Made by a program: the position numbers and the translations under genes. From Nitrosomonas ureae (GTDB taxonomy: Bacteria; Pseudomonadota; Gammaproteobacteria; Burkholderiales; Nitrosomonadaceae): DNA of 64,000 nt. Shown here piece by piece: positions 41,684 to 50,124 of the stretch. Where the stretch lies: the NCBI RefSeq assembly GCF_900206265.1, contig NZ_LT907782.1, positions 2,790,001 through 2,854,000 of the forward strand. Reading direction: 5' to 3'. Positions within the stretch are counted from its first letter, which is position 1, and every line of letters starts with the position of its first letter. The notes beneath the pieces were generated by a model. The model made no database searches. It saw only the letters and a program-made list of their open reading frames with translations, and was not told where the DNA came from.

Positions 41684-42550
41684 TCAACATTGTGAAAAAT
41701 GGTTATTCCATTTCGTTTGTTTATGATGCTGCCAAGCAATTTCTTTTCTGAGCGCTGAATCAATGATCTGTAGAACATTATCAACATTTACCGGTTTTTT
41801 CTGTTGTTTAACATTTCCGGTTAAACGTGTTTGCGGCAACTGACCACGCTGATAATAAGACCATATCTCGGCTGCATAATCTGAGTGTGCCAATTCCGGT
41901 GCAAATCGACTGAAATAAGTAGTTAAGTTATCGATATCGCGTTTTATCATGATACGTGCTTGGTGATTTCCGGTAGCACTCACAGCATGTGGCAGATCTA
42001 TAATCACTGGTCCTTGATTGTCAATCAATACATTGTAAGGTGAAAGATCTCCATGCACAATTCCGACACATAGCATGTGTACAATCTGATCAAGCAGGAT
42101 TCTGTGATAGGTACGCGCCTGTTTGGGTGTCAGCATTAATTCATTCAATCGTGGCGCCGCATTTCCTTCAGAATCCGTAATCAACTCCATCAGCAAAACG
42201 CCGGCGAAGAAGTTGTAGAATTTGGGCACGCGAATTCCGATCCTTTCAAGTCGACATAACATTTCAACCTCGGTACTTTGCCATGCTTCTTCACGCATGT
42301 TTCGACCATAATAACTACCTCTTTCCATTGCGCGGGCACGCCGACTGTTTTTAACTTTACGTCCCTCTGTATAATTGGAGCGCTGATGAAAGTTACGCTT
42401 ATTACTATCTTTGTAAACTTTTGCGCAACGGATATCTCCTCTACTGACTACCATATAAATCATGGCTTCTTTTCCGCTCATAAGATGACAGATTACGCTG
42501 TCAACCAGACCTTCTTCAACTAATGGTTCGAGTCTTACAGGTATCTTCAT
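41684..42550 (-). CDS. RIO1-like serine/threonine kinase
   Basis: A 288-residue protein resembling the bacterial PA4780-type RIO kinases. Catalytic loop VHGDLSPYNVLID (Asp at about residue 166) and metal-binding IIDLPHAV (about 180) are visible; an Ala-Lys at IRCAKVY corresponds to the ATP-binding lysine. Role in bacteria is unclear. Ordinary chromosomal gene. Confidence 0.85.
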   Translation of the reverse strand: MKIPVRLEPLVEEGLVDSVICHLMSGKEAMIYMVVSRGDIRCAKVYKDSNKRNFHQRSNYTEGRKVKNSRRARAMERGSYYGRNMREEAWQSTEVEMLCRLERIGIRVPKFYNFFAGVLLMELITDSEGNAAPRLNELMLTPKQARTYHRILLDQIVHMLCVGIVHGDLSPYNVLIDNQGPVIIDLPHAVSATGNHQARIMIKRDIDNLTTYFSRFAPELAHSDYAAEIWSYYQRGQLPQTRLTGNVKQQKKPVNVDNVLQIIDSALRKEIAWQHHKQTKWNNHFSQC

Positions 42551-42923
42551 AGGGCATTATGCAAGCGTATAAAATATTCTTAAACGCTTTTCATCCTCCT
42601 GTGATTGTAATGTAAAAAAATGCTTGCAAATCTTTTGAGCTATTCGTTAGCTATGCCATCTGGAATAACCACGTCCCGAGAATTGTAGAAAGATTGATTG
42701 CTTTTTGGAATGTGACAAATTGTCGCGCGACAATTTGTCACATTATGGTTTTACAATCGAAACAGAAGTTTTTTCATAGATTATGCAATCCAGATGCCTG
42801 ATCCAGGCCGCATAGATATGAAAAATCATCTAAAATGCAAACTTATTGGCTTGTCTCACTATCATTATCAAGTCTGGCGTAATAACCAGGTTTTACTACG
42901 CACCATCTGATGGAAGGAATGTT
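42551..42923. other. Divergent intergenic region with a 36-bp perfect palindrome
   Basis: Non-coding, between the RIO kinase and HD-GYP genes. It contains a perfect palindrome at 42709-42744: AATGTGACAAATTGTCG, CG, CGACAATTTGTCACATT. The remainder is AT-rich and may hold promoters for both genes. Confidence 0.8.
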
Positions 42924-44072
42924 ATGCAATCGGAAGAAGATCTGTTTACACATCAGGATACCCTAGCCAACTTACATGAAAATTTGCCGCTGACAGAAAA
43001 GTTACGCTTCTTGCATCAGACCATGCGCCAGGATTTTCCCTTTATTGATCGATTGGCAATTGCTTTATTTGACGAAAAAACCGAGATGCTCAAGACCTAT
43101 ACGCATAGCACAGAAGGCAATCAGAATCCAGTATCTACCTATGAGGCACCGTTGAGTGCAGCACCGTCACTATTGAGTATTATTGAGCATCGCCGCCCGC
43201 GGCTAGTACAAGATCTCAATATTTTTTCTCACGGCACCCATGAGCATACCAAGCGAGTAGCTGCTACGGGATACAAATCCAGCTATACAATGCCGCTTTA
43301 TCAGAATGGTGTTTTCATAGGATTTCTTTTTTTTAATTCGCTGCAGGAACATCCATTCTCCCCTCAAACGCTGCGCCAGATTGATATTTACGGTCATTTA
43401 ATCGCATTGATGGTTATCAGTGAATTGACTGCGATCCGCACTTTATTGGCTGCAGTACGCGCGGCTCGAAGTATGACGCATTATCGTGATCTTGAAACCG
43501 GCTCGCATATCGATCGAACGGCCCACTATGCACGCTTGATTGCGCGTGAACTAGCATCCCGTTATGGCATTACTGATGAACAGATCGAACACATATTCCT
43601 GTTTTCACCCATGCACGATGTGGGTAAGATTGGAATTCCCGATAATATTCTGCGTAAGCCAAGCAAATTAGATGCAGCAGAATTTGATATCATGAAAACG
43701 CATCCGGTAAAGGGGCGTGAAATTATCGATGCCGTGCTGGATGACTTTGGATTGAGCGCATTTGGTCACACCGACATCCTGCGAAACATCGCTGAATATC
43801 ACCATGAGGCGGTGGATGGCAGTGGTTATCCCAATGGTTTAAAAGGTGAAGAAATTCCGATAGAAGCGCGCATCAGCGCTGTTGCGGATGTATTTGATGC
43901 ATTGACTTCGCGCCGCTCGTACAAAGCAGCATGGAGTAATGAAGAAGCTTTTGCGGTACTGCGGCAAATGTCCAATTCCAAACTGGATTGGGATTGCGTT
44001 GAAGCATTAATCACTAATGCTGACAAGGTTCTGGAAATACAACAGCGCTTCCGCGATAACAATCTGATCTAG
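42924..44072 (+). CDS. GAF and HD-GYP domain phosphodiesterase
   Basis: A 382-residue protein starting at ATG 42924 (GGAAGGA upstream). The N-terminal half (30-180) is GAF-like, and the HD-GYP domain follows: SPMHDVGKIGIPDN (HD), EYHHEAVDGSGYPNGLKG (the GYP region) and RISAVADVFDALTS. Such enzymes degrade cyclic di-GMP. Intact; likely senses a signal through GAF. Confidence 0.9.
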   Translation: MQSEEDLFTHQDTLANLHENLPLTEKLRFLHQTMRQDFPFIDRLAIALFDEKTEMLKTYTHSTEGNQNPVSTYEAPLSAAPSLLSIIEHRRPRLVQDLNIFSHGTHEHTKRVAATGYKSSYTMPLYQNGVFIGFLFFNSLQEHPFSPQTLRQIDIYGHLIALMVISELTAIRTLLAAVRAARSMTHYRDLETGSHIDRTAHYARLIARELASRYGITDEQIEHIFLFSPMHDVGKIGIPDNILRKPSKLDAAEFDIMKTHPVKGREIIDAVLDDFGLSAFGHTDILRNIAEYHHEAVDGSGYPNGLKGEEIPIEARISAVADVFDALTSRRSYKAAWSNEEAFAVLRQMSNSKLDWDCVEALITNADKVLEIQQRFRDNNLI

Positions 44073-44091
44073 AAATCCAGAAAGCTAAAGC

Positions 44092-45339
44092 TTATTCGCC
44101 AAGCTTATCCTTATTAATCCAATGCTGTACCACCAAGCTTCCCACCATATCCCCCTCCACGTTGACCGCAGTACGCAGTGTATCGAGTATACGGTCAACA
44201 GGCAGCAATATCGCGATCGCTTCAACCGGCAATCCAACAGATTGCAGCACCACCACCATCGTTACCATACCCGCACTTGGAATACCCGGTGCACCGATTG
44301 CCGCCAGCATGGCAGTTACAAATACAATCAACTGTTGCGAAAAGCTGAGCTCAATGCCTACCAGATTAGCGATAAATAACGCTGCAACTGCTTCATACAG
44401 TGCGGTACCATCCATATTCATCGTCGCACCCAGCGGAATCACGAATCCGGCCACATCGCGTTTGACATGCAAATGCTGTTCAGCGCAGCGTAACGTAACT
44501 GGCAGCGTTGCAGCACTGGAGCTGGTTGCAAAAGCAGTGATCAACGCTTCGCGCGCACCCAGCCAGAATTTAAGTGGTGTCATACCCGTAGTCAGATAAA
44601 GAATCATTGGTAGTACCACCAATCCATGCAGCAAAGTCGTTCCTGATACTATTGCCACAAACTTAATCATCGTTAACAACAAACCGGCGTCTTGCGCAAC
44701 CACTAACTGCAATACGAGAGCCATAATACCAAGTGGTGCCAGACGCATAATCCAACCCACTAACATCATGATTAACTCCAGGAACTCCTGCATTAATGTC
44801 AGGATGTTGCGATAACGTTCCCCACCCACTACCAAGGCAATGCCCAATAATAAAGCAAATATCACCACCGCTAGCACATTGCCTTGCGCTAAGGCAGCAA
44901 TCGGGTTCTGAAACAGCGAGCGCAGGAATTGTGCAAAAAAATCAGGTAGCGACATTTGTGTCGCCTGAAAACCCTGCATTGCATCCTGAAACATCGTAAT
45001 CTGTAGTTCGCCGCCAGGCTGCAACAAGTTAGCGGAAATCAATCCCAATATCACCGCCAGCATCATCGTGGCAATGAAGAAAATCAACGCTATTTGCCAG
45101 ACGCGGTTCATTTTTCGATGGGAACGTAAATTGGCCACGCCAACAACAATCGATGTAAACACCAGTGGAATCAATACCATCCGCAATAAATCGGTAAATA
45201 ATGTACCCGCCAATTTTGCGATGTATAACCCACTTTGTACAATTACCGATTGTTGTTCCAGCGCTGCAAGCCAGAAACCCAGCAATGCACCGGTAACAAC
45301 ACCGAGCAAAATTTGGTTATTCAGTGATATTGCGTGCAT
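44092..45339 (-). CDS. Dicarboxylate/amino acid:cation symporter
   Basis: A 415-residue multi-spanning protein of the DAACS/GltP-DctA type. It shows the re-entrant serine-rich loop ITAFATSSSAATLPVTL (about 280) and GATMNMDGTALYEA (about 305), both family signatures, and the second re-entrant loop IGAPGIPSAGMV. Takes up C4-dicarboxylates or glutamate/aspartate with Na+ or H+. It sits 7 bp downstream of hemF. Confidence 0.92.
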   Translation of the reverse strand: MHAISLNNQILLGVVTGALLGFWLAALEQQSVIVQSGLYIAKLAGTLFTDLLRMVLIPLVFTSIVVGVANLRSHRKMNRVWQIALIFFIATMMLAVILGLISANLLQPGGELQITMFQDAMQGFQATQMSLPDFFAQFLRSLFQNPIAALAQGNVLAVVIFALLLGIALVVGGERYRNILTLMQEFLELIMMLVGWIMRLAPLGIMALVLQLVVAQDAGLLLTMIKFVAIVSGTTLLHGLVVLPMILYLTTGMTPLKFWLGAREALITAFATSSSAATLPVTLRCAEQHLHVKRDVAGFVIPLGATMNMDGTALYEAVAALFIANLVGIELSFSQQLIVFVTAMLAAIGAPGIPSAGMVTMVVVLQSVGLPVEAIAILLPVDRILDTLRTAVNVEGDMVGSLVVQHWINKDKLGE

Positions 45340-45346
45340 GGACTGG

Positions 45347-46243
45347 TTACACCCAATTCTTACCGATCAGAAAATCCGTATATAATTTCTCCTCAGCGCT
45401 GCTTGCCATCGGCCTCCAGTCATAGCGCCATTTCACAATCGGGGGCAAAGACATCAGAATGGATTCAGTACGGCCGCCCGTTTGCAAACCAAATAAAGTT
45501 CCACGATCCCACACCAGATTAAATTCCACATAACGCCCGCGGCGATAAGCCTGAAAATCCCGCTCATTTTCGCCGTAGGGTGTATCTTTGCGTTTCTCCA
45601 GTATGGGACGATAGGCGTTGAGGAAGTTTTCACTCACATTGCGCATAAGTTTAAAGCAGGAATCAAAGTCAGGTTGATTCAAATCATCGAAGAATACACC
45701 GCCGATACCACGCGGCTCTTTACGATGCTTCAAATAAAAATACTCATCGCACCATTTTTTAAAGCGTGGATAATAATCATCACCAAAAGGTTGCAATGCC
45801 TGCTTGCAAGTCTGATGAAAATGAATCGCATCTTCTTCATACCCATAATAAGGTGTCAAATCCATACCACCGCCAAACCACCAAACGGGCTCAGCGCCAT
45901 CCTTACGTGCTTCGAAGTAGCGTACATTCATATGCACGGTTGGCGCATAAGGATTGCGCGGGTGCAACACCAGTGACACACCCATCGCTTCAAACGAACG
46001 ACCTGCTAATTCGGGACGAGCAGCGGTAGCTGAGGCAGGTAATCCGGCTCCATAGACATGGGAAAAATTGACGCCACCACGTTCTAATACATTTCCTTCT
46101 TCAATGACACTACTCATGCCACCACCGCCTTCCGGGCGATCCCACTGATCCTGTTTGAACATTTTACCGTCCACCTGTTCCAGCCCGTTAACGATGCTGT
46201 GTTGCAAATTAATAAGAAATTCTTTGATTCGTGGTGTGTTCAT
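45347..46243 (-). CDS. hemF: Oxygen-dependent coproporphyrinogen III oxidase
   Basis: A 298-residue protein, usual length. Signatures include [44 protein letters not shown] and [15 protein letters not shown]. It converts coproporphyrinogen III to protoporphyrinogen IX in haem synthesis. Intact. Confidence 0.97.
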   Translation of the reverse strand: MNTPRIKEFLINLQHSIVNGLEQVDGKMFKQDQWDRPEGGGGMSSVIEEGNVLERGGVNFSHVYGAGLPASATAARPELAGRSFEAMGVSLVLHPRNPYAPTVHMNVRYFEARKDGAEPVWWFGGGMDLTPYYGYEEDAIHFHQTCKQALQPFGDDYYPRFKKWCDEYFYLKHRKEPRGIGGVFFDDLNQPDFDSCFKLMRNVSENFLNAYRPILEKRKDTPYGENERDFQAYRRGRYVEFNLVWDRGTLFGLQTGGRTESILMSLPPIVKWRYDWRPMASSAEEKLYTDFLIGKNWV

Positions 46244-47277
46244 GCAAGCTCCTGATTTTATTTTGTTGGTCTGATCAAAATTCGTATGTACCGGACATTG
46301 TTTTATTTTGAAAGGCTTTAGACTGACAGATACAATCTGCTGGTTTAGAAAAATTTTAAGAAGCGGTAAATTAAGTGATTATTACATCGTAAAAATAATT
46401 CATTGTTTCTGCAGTGATGTTCCTGCCAGCAAAACAATCCTGTTATTAAGTAAAAATCGTAACACGATTAACTATCGATATGGCATTTTCAGGCAGTAAT
46501 TTATCGTTACCAGGCAGTCCTTAAAAACAAGTTCTTAGGTAGAGTGGAAGTGGATAAAAGTTTTTTTGGTAGCAAACGGCAATGCAGTTGTTACGGCAAA
46601 CGCAAACGTATTCGTGGCATATTAGCATCGAATCGGTATTGGGTGTGATTTGAGGGAGATGGCAGAGTGTATGCCGAGAACAAGACTGTAAGTGATTGAC
46701 TTGATAAATGATGATATTAGGTAAGATATTAATTAAAAGTGTTATTTTTACCATGTGGATTGCCTTGTCCCATTAGCAATTGAGAAATTGATAAACATAA
46801 CTATTTACCGAGTCAGCAGTACTACGATAGGTATATCAACAACTGTAACCGCCACTGCCCAAGGCGACATCGAACCAACTTGCAATTAATCTTAGGGCGT
46901 CTGAAAGTTGTAATCGATTGACCAGTATAACGTCAGAGCTATAAAAAAACCCAGCACACCTATAAGGAAGAGAAGATGATGTGCTGGGTTAGGGGTGCGT
47001 GAGGGCTTATTTTCACGCAAGTAGGAGTCAAAAATGAAACAAGCATTGGTATAGTACCTGATAATTTATTCAATTACAAACAATTCTCATTATCATTTAT
47101 AAATGAAACTTCACCCTTCAATCGGACGATATGGATTTTCTAGATGAATTAAAACCCCATTAGAGGGATTGAAGGACTTTCACATTGTTAGGGCAACACT
47201 GATCTATTCGATCACATCGAATAGAGTTGCAGAGGTTTGATAAAAATACATGGCTATAGATAAAAATGGAATAGAGC
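46244..47277. other. Gene-poor region upstream of hemF
   Basis: No supported gene in about 1 kb. It is AT-rich and carries an intrinsic terminator (next entry). Near 47190-47240 it changes into insertion-sequence remnant (AGGGCAACACTGAT, an IS5-like end). Expect the hemF promoter near its left edge. Confidence 0.6.
46940..46990 (-). terminator. Rho-independent terminator (minus strand)
   Basis: AACCCAGCACA at 46948-46958 pairs with TGTGCTGGGTT at 46980-46990 in a perfect 11-bp stem. On the minus strand it is followed by a run of T. No upstream gene is visible on that strand within 300 bp, so it may terminate a small RNA or a lost gene. Confidence 0.65.
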
Positions 47278-47460
47278 GATGCAATCAAGCTTTTCTGACC
47301 TGGAATATGCGGCAAGAAGAAACAAACCCGACGAGATCGTTTTTCGGATGAAATTGAAGCTGCAACACTTTGGGCTGTTAATCAACATGCAAAAATTACC
47401 AGAGAAAGGGTGAAATCAACATTGAAAAGTTTCCACTCTATGGATGAGAAAATCCGACAT
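47278..47460 (+). pseudogene. IS5-family transposase N-terminal remnant
   Basis: The start MQSSFSDLEYAARR followed after a frameshift by KQTRRDRFSDEIEAATLWAV matches the N-terminus of IS5-type transposases. The rest is lost. Confidence 0.65.
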
Positions 47461-47479
47461 TTAGTCGGAGTACCCTGGA

Positions 47480-47662
47480 GTGATAACAATGGAACACATA
47501 GCCGAAATCAGGCGCCGACATTTCATAAGCAAAGAAAGCATCAGTGCGATTGCAAATAGTCTGAGCCGATCACGTCAAACGGTTCGAAAGGCATTAAGAA
47601 GTGATGCGGAACCTATATATCAACGTAAAATTCAACCGACACCGAATGACCTGGTCAAGTAA
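47480..47662 (+). pseudogene. IS21-type IstA N-terminal remnant
   Basis: 60 residues with the IstA HTH (EHIAEIRRRHFISKESISAI then NSLSRSRQTVRKALRS). The frame ends at a TAA that lies within the casposon target duplication. It appears to have been cut by the IS3 element that now continues on the other side of the casposon. Confidence 0.7.
47649..47662. repeat. Casposon target-site duplication, left
   Basis: ACCTGGTCAAGTAA, identical to 60069-60082. Removing the casposon and one copy joins the istA remnant to the end of an IS3 element. Confidence 0.92.
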
Positions 47663-47714
47663 GGGGGGTAGATATACCCAGGGGTAGTAGTGCCAGGAAA
47701 AAATGTCACAATTT
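47663..47714. repeat. Casposon terminal inverted repeat, left
   Basis: Begins GGGGGGTAGATATACCC and continues to GTGCCAGGAAAAAATGTCAC AA. It differs from the right-end repeat by one extra G at the tip and a few changes in the middle. The first 17 bases themselves hold a palindrome (GGGTAGATATACCC imperfect). Confidence 0.92.
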
Positions 47715-47881
47715 GTAATTGCCAAGTTTTAAAAATCATATTAATTGAAAAAAAAATTAGTATGACGAAATTAGGTAAGAAAACTTAAACAGATTCTTAT
47801 TGATTGATAATAGAAAGTTGATTTTGGGTGAGGAATTATGCTTATTGGATTTTCCCTTCTAGATTATTGTCTGCTCATCAA

Positions 47882-49741
47882 CTAGTTTAATTTAGTTTGT
47901 ATCGCATCTACTAAAGAATCTAATAAAGGGAAATTGGCTGCAAAAGATGATTTGGCTGGCTCAAAGTCATCTGACACTTTTGTTTTTAACTCCACCAAGA
48001 ATCGATTGATTACTATATTAGTTTTTTTATTCTGATATAGATATTTACGTACTTGAATCATAAAAGGAGAGGCGGTATTCAAAGAGATGCCACATTCTTC
48101 ATTCGTAAAAGTTTTGTTATAAATTTCACGAACCTTATTTTCCATAAAATTTACACCTAGCACGTCTTCAATTGTAGCGCCATGGATTAAACCTCCAACA
48201 AGGTCTCGTAAGGTAACAACATTATCTGTAGAGTAAGAACCACCAATTTTTATAATATTTTCTTTAAATTTCTTTCCATTTTCGTCATCATCAAGAATAA
48301 CTAATAGAGAAATGTCCGTATCATTTAATTTTGAAGCAAGAGTGTCAATATTGCTGCCGTGTCCGTTTGTAACACTATAATTGTCCACGCCTTTAATTGT
48401 AAATGCTTTTTTCAAGATTTCTTTATCAGAAGCTCCTTCTACAAGAATGCTGTGAGGATTCAGTAAATCTTTATAAACTTCTATACCAAACGCCTCTCTG
48501 AGAACTTCGTCATCAACAATGCTAGTGTATTGGTCAAGCTCTTTTTTTTCAGTTAAGGCTGATTTGTTTTTTCGAATAATGACATTTCTTGCTTTATCTT
48601 TTCTATCCACTAAAAAAGGAGAATGTGTTGAAACAAATAGATAGTTGTTTTCTCCAATAGCAAGTAATTCATTTCTAAGATCACGTATTCCTGATGGGTG
48701 TAGGTGAGCTTCCGGCTCATCAATTAGAATCAAATTATTTTTACTTTCTGACGTCCTTGTTTCAATTGAAAGAGAAAGAATCAATGACATAAATTGCTTG
48801 AACCCCTCGCTTCTAACGGACATCTCGTGATAATTATGCTCATTTGCTTTACCACCATCACGAATAGAAACAATACACGATCCATTTTCAGTAATTTCTA
48901 TATCTATCAGAATATCGTGTTTCCATATTTTCTTTATGTATATTGTTGCCCTTTCACTTAAAGTCCCTGCCAACTTTCTTCTTAATGACGTATTGGATAT
49001 TTTGTTAATTTCTGACTTAATACTATCTGTGCAGTTAAATCCGGCAATATAAAATATATGCTTCAACGGAATATTAGAGTTTATATTTGCTTTAAAGGAA
49101 TTTAAATCAACTTCGGATACCAAGTACTTCTCAGATGGTCGCCATAAAGAGACATAAGGTTCGTGTTTGCTAATAACCTCTGCTATTTTCGAAGAAAAGT
49201 ATTTTTTAAAAATTTCCGGGGTTAGCTCTACATAAGATTTTTCTGCATCATTCGTTTTAGAGAGAATAAACACATCGGTCGTTACAATTTGACCTTTTGT
49301 GTTTGCTAAGCTTTTCTGAGTTTTCTTAATAAATATTTTTTTAGCTAGCTTCTTTATATCAAATGAAAAATATTCAGAGAAAGTACTTTCTCCTTTCTGT
49401 AAATAAACATTTTTGATAATATTTTCTAACTCAAAATCCAAAAGATCCCCGTTCTCAGTAACTTCTACTACCGCATCAACATATGTTTGCTTTTGTTCAA
49501 ATTCTAGCGAGAACCAAATATCAATAGAATCGCTGGTTTCATCTTTTTGGTTATGAATTGCATTAAAGTCAAACTCTCCATTTGGAGTAGATAAATAAGA
49601 CATTGCTTCAAGAATGTTACTTTTACCGGACTCATTAACACCAACAAGCATTACAGTGTGACTATTTCCGTACTTTTTTAAAATAAACTCAATTTCCTTG
49701 ATTGATTTAAAGTTTTCTATTTTTATCTTAGTGATTTTCAT
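47882..49741 (-). CDS. OLD-family ATPase with Toprim nuclease domain (casposon cargo)
   Basis: A 619-residue protein starting at ATG 49741 (a TTG at 49762 is possible). Walker A LVGVNESGKSNILEAM (about residues 30-45) and the ABC-type LILIDEPEAHLHPSG (about 340) make the ATPase. The C-terminal Toprim shows ILVEGASDKEIL (about 435) and LVILDDDENGKKF (about 480). This is the arrangement of OLD nucleases, including GajA of Gabija defence, but no GajB helicase is next to it. Low GC suggests independent acquisition. Confidence 0.85.
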   Translation of the reverse strand: MKITKIKIENFKSIKEIEFILKKYGNSHTVMLVGVNESGKSNILEAMSYLSTPNGEFDFNAIHNQKDETSDSIDIWFSLEFEQKQTYVDAVVEVTENGDLLDFELENIIKNVYLQKGESTFSEYFSFDIKKLAKKIFIKKTQKSLANTKGQIVTTDVFILSKTNDAEKSYVELTPEIFKKYFSSKIAEVISKHEPYVSLWRPSEKYLVSEVDLNSFKANINSNIPLKHIFYIAGFNCTDSIKSEINKISNTSLRRKLAGTLSERATIYIKKIWKHDILIDIEITENGSCIVSIRDGGKANEHNYHEMSVRSEGFKQFMSLILSLSIETRTSESKNNLILIDEPEAHLHPSGIRDLRNELLAIGENNYLFVSTHSPFLVDRKDKARNVIIRKNKSALTEKKELDQYTSIVDDEVLREAFGIEVYKDLLNPHSILVEGASDKEILKKAFTIKGVDNYSVTNGHGSNIDTLASKLNDTDISLLVILDDDENGKKFKENIIKIGGSYSTDNVVTLRDLVGGLIHGATIEDVLGVNFMENKVREIYNKTFTNEECGISLNTASPFMIQVRKYLYQNKKTNIVINRFLVELKTKVSDDFEPAKSSFAANFPLLDSLVDAIQTKLN

Positions 49742-49780
49742 AAAACTGGTGTCACTTATCAAATGGTATGAGAAGTATCT

Positions 49781-49975
49781 TTATTCCGTACGGGGTTTTG
49801 TTTTTGTTATAATTTCAGTGAAGTGGCCCTGGAAAGTTTGTGATAGTTGATGATAGCCATGACGTTTTGAAAATGATTCTGTGTTCATGTCTTCTCTTAA
49901 AGAATACAAGTGATTATATAGTCTTCGCATATCTTCCATATTTTTGTTGTTAAATTCAATAGATTTAACTGTCAA
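49781..49975 (-). CDS. Small hypothetical protein upstream of the OLD gene
   Basis: A 64-residue protein on the same strand, 39 bp upstream of the OLD ATPase and presumably in its operon. It is helical (NMEDMRRLYNHLYSLREDMN). No domain recognised. Could be a partner or immunity protein of the OLD nuclease. Confidence 0.5.
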   Translation of the reverse strand: MTVKSIEFNNKNMEDMRRLYNHLYSLREDMNTESFSKRHGYHQLSQTFQGHFTEIITKTKPRTE

Positions 49976-50124
49976 GCTTGCTAGCTTTTAACTTTCTAAT
50001 AAAACGCTGAAGATCATAACAGTATTTGCTCATGGAAATTATTTTGACAAATGGAAAAGTATCTTTTACCAAAATATTGTCAAAAAGCAAGAAACAACGA
50101 TATATCTATCGTTTCGGTTTGCAC

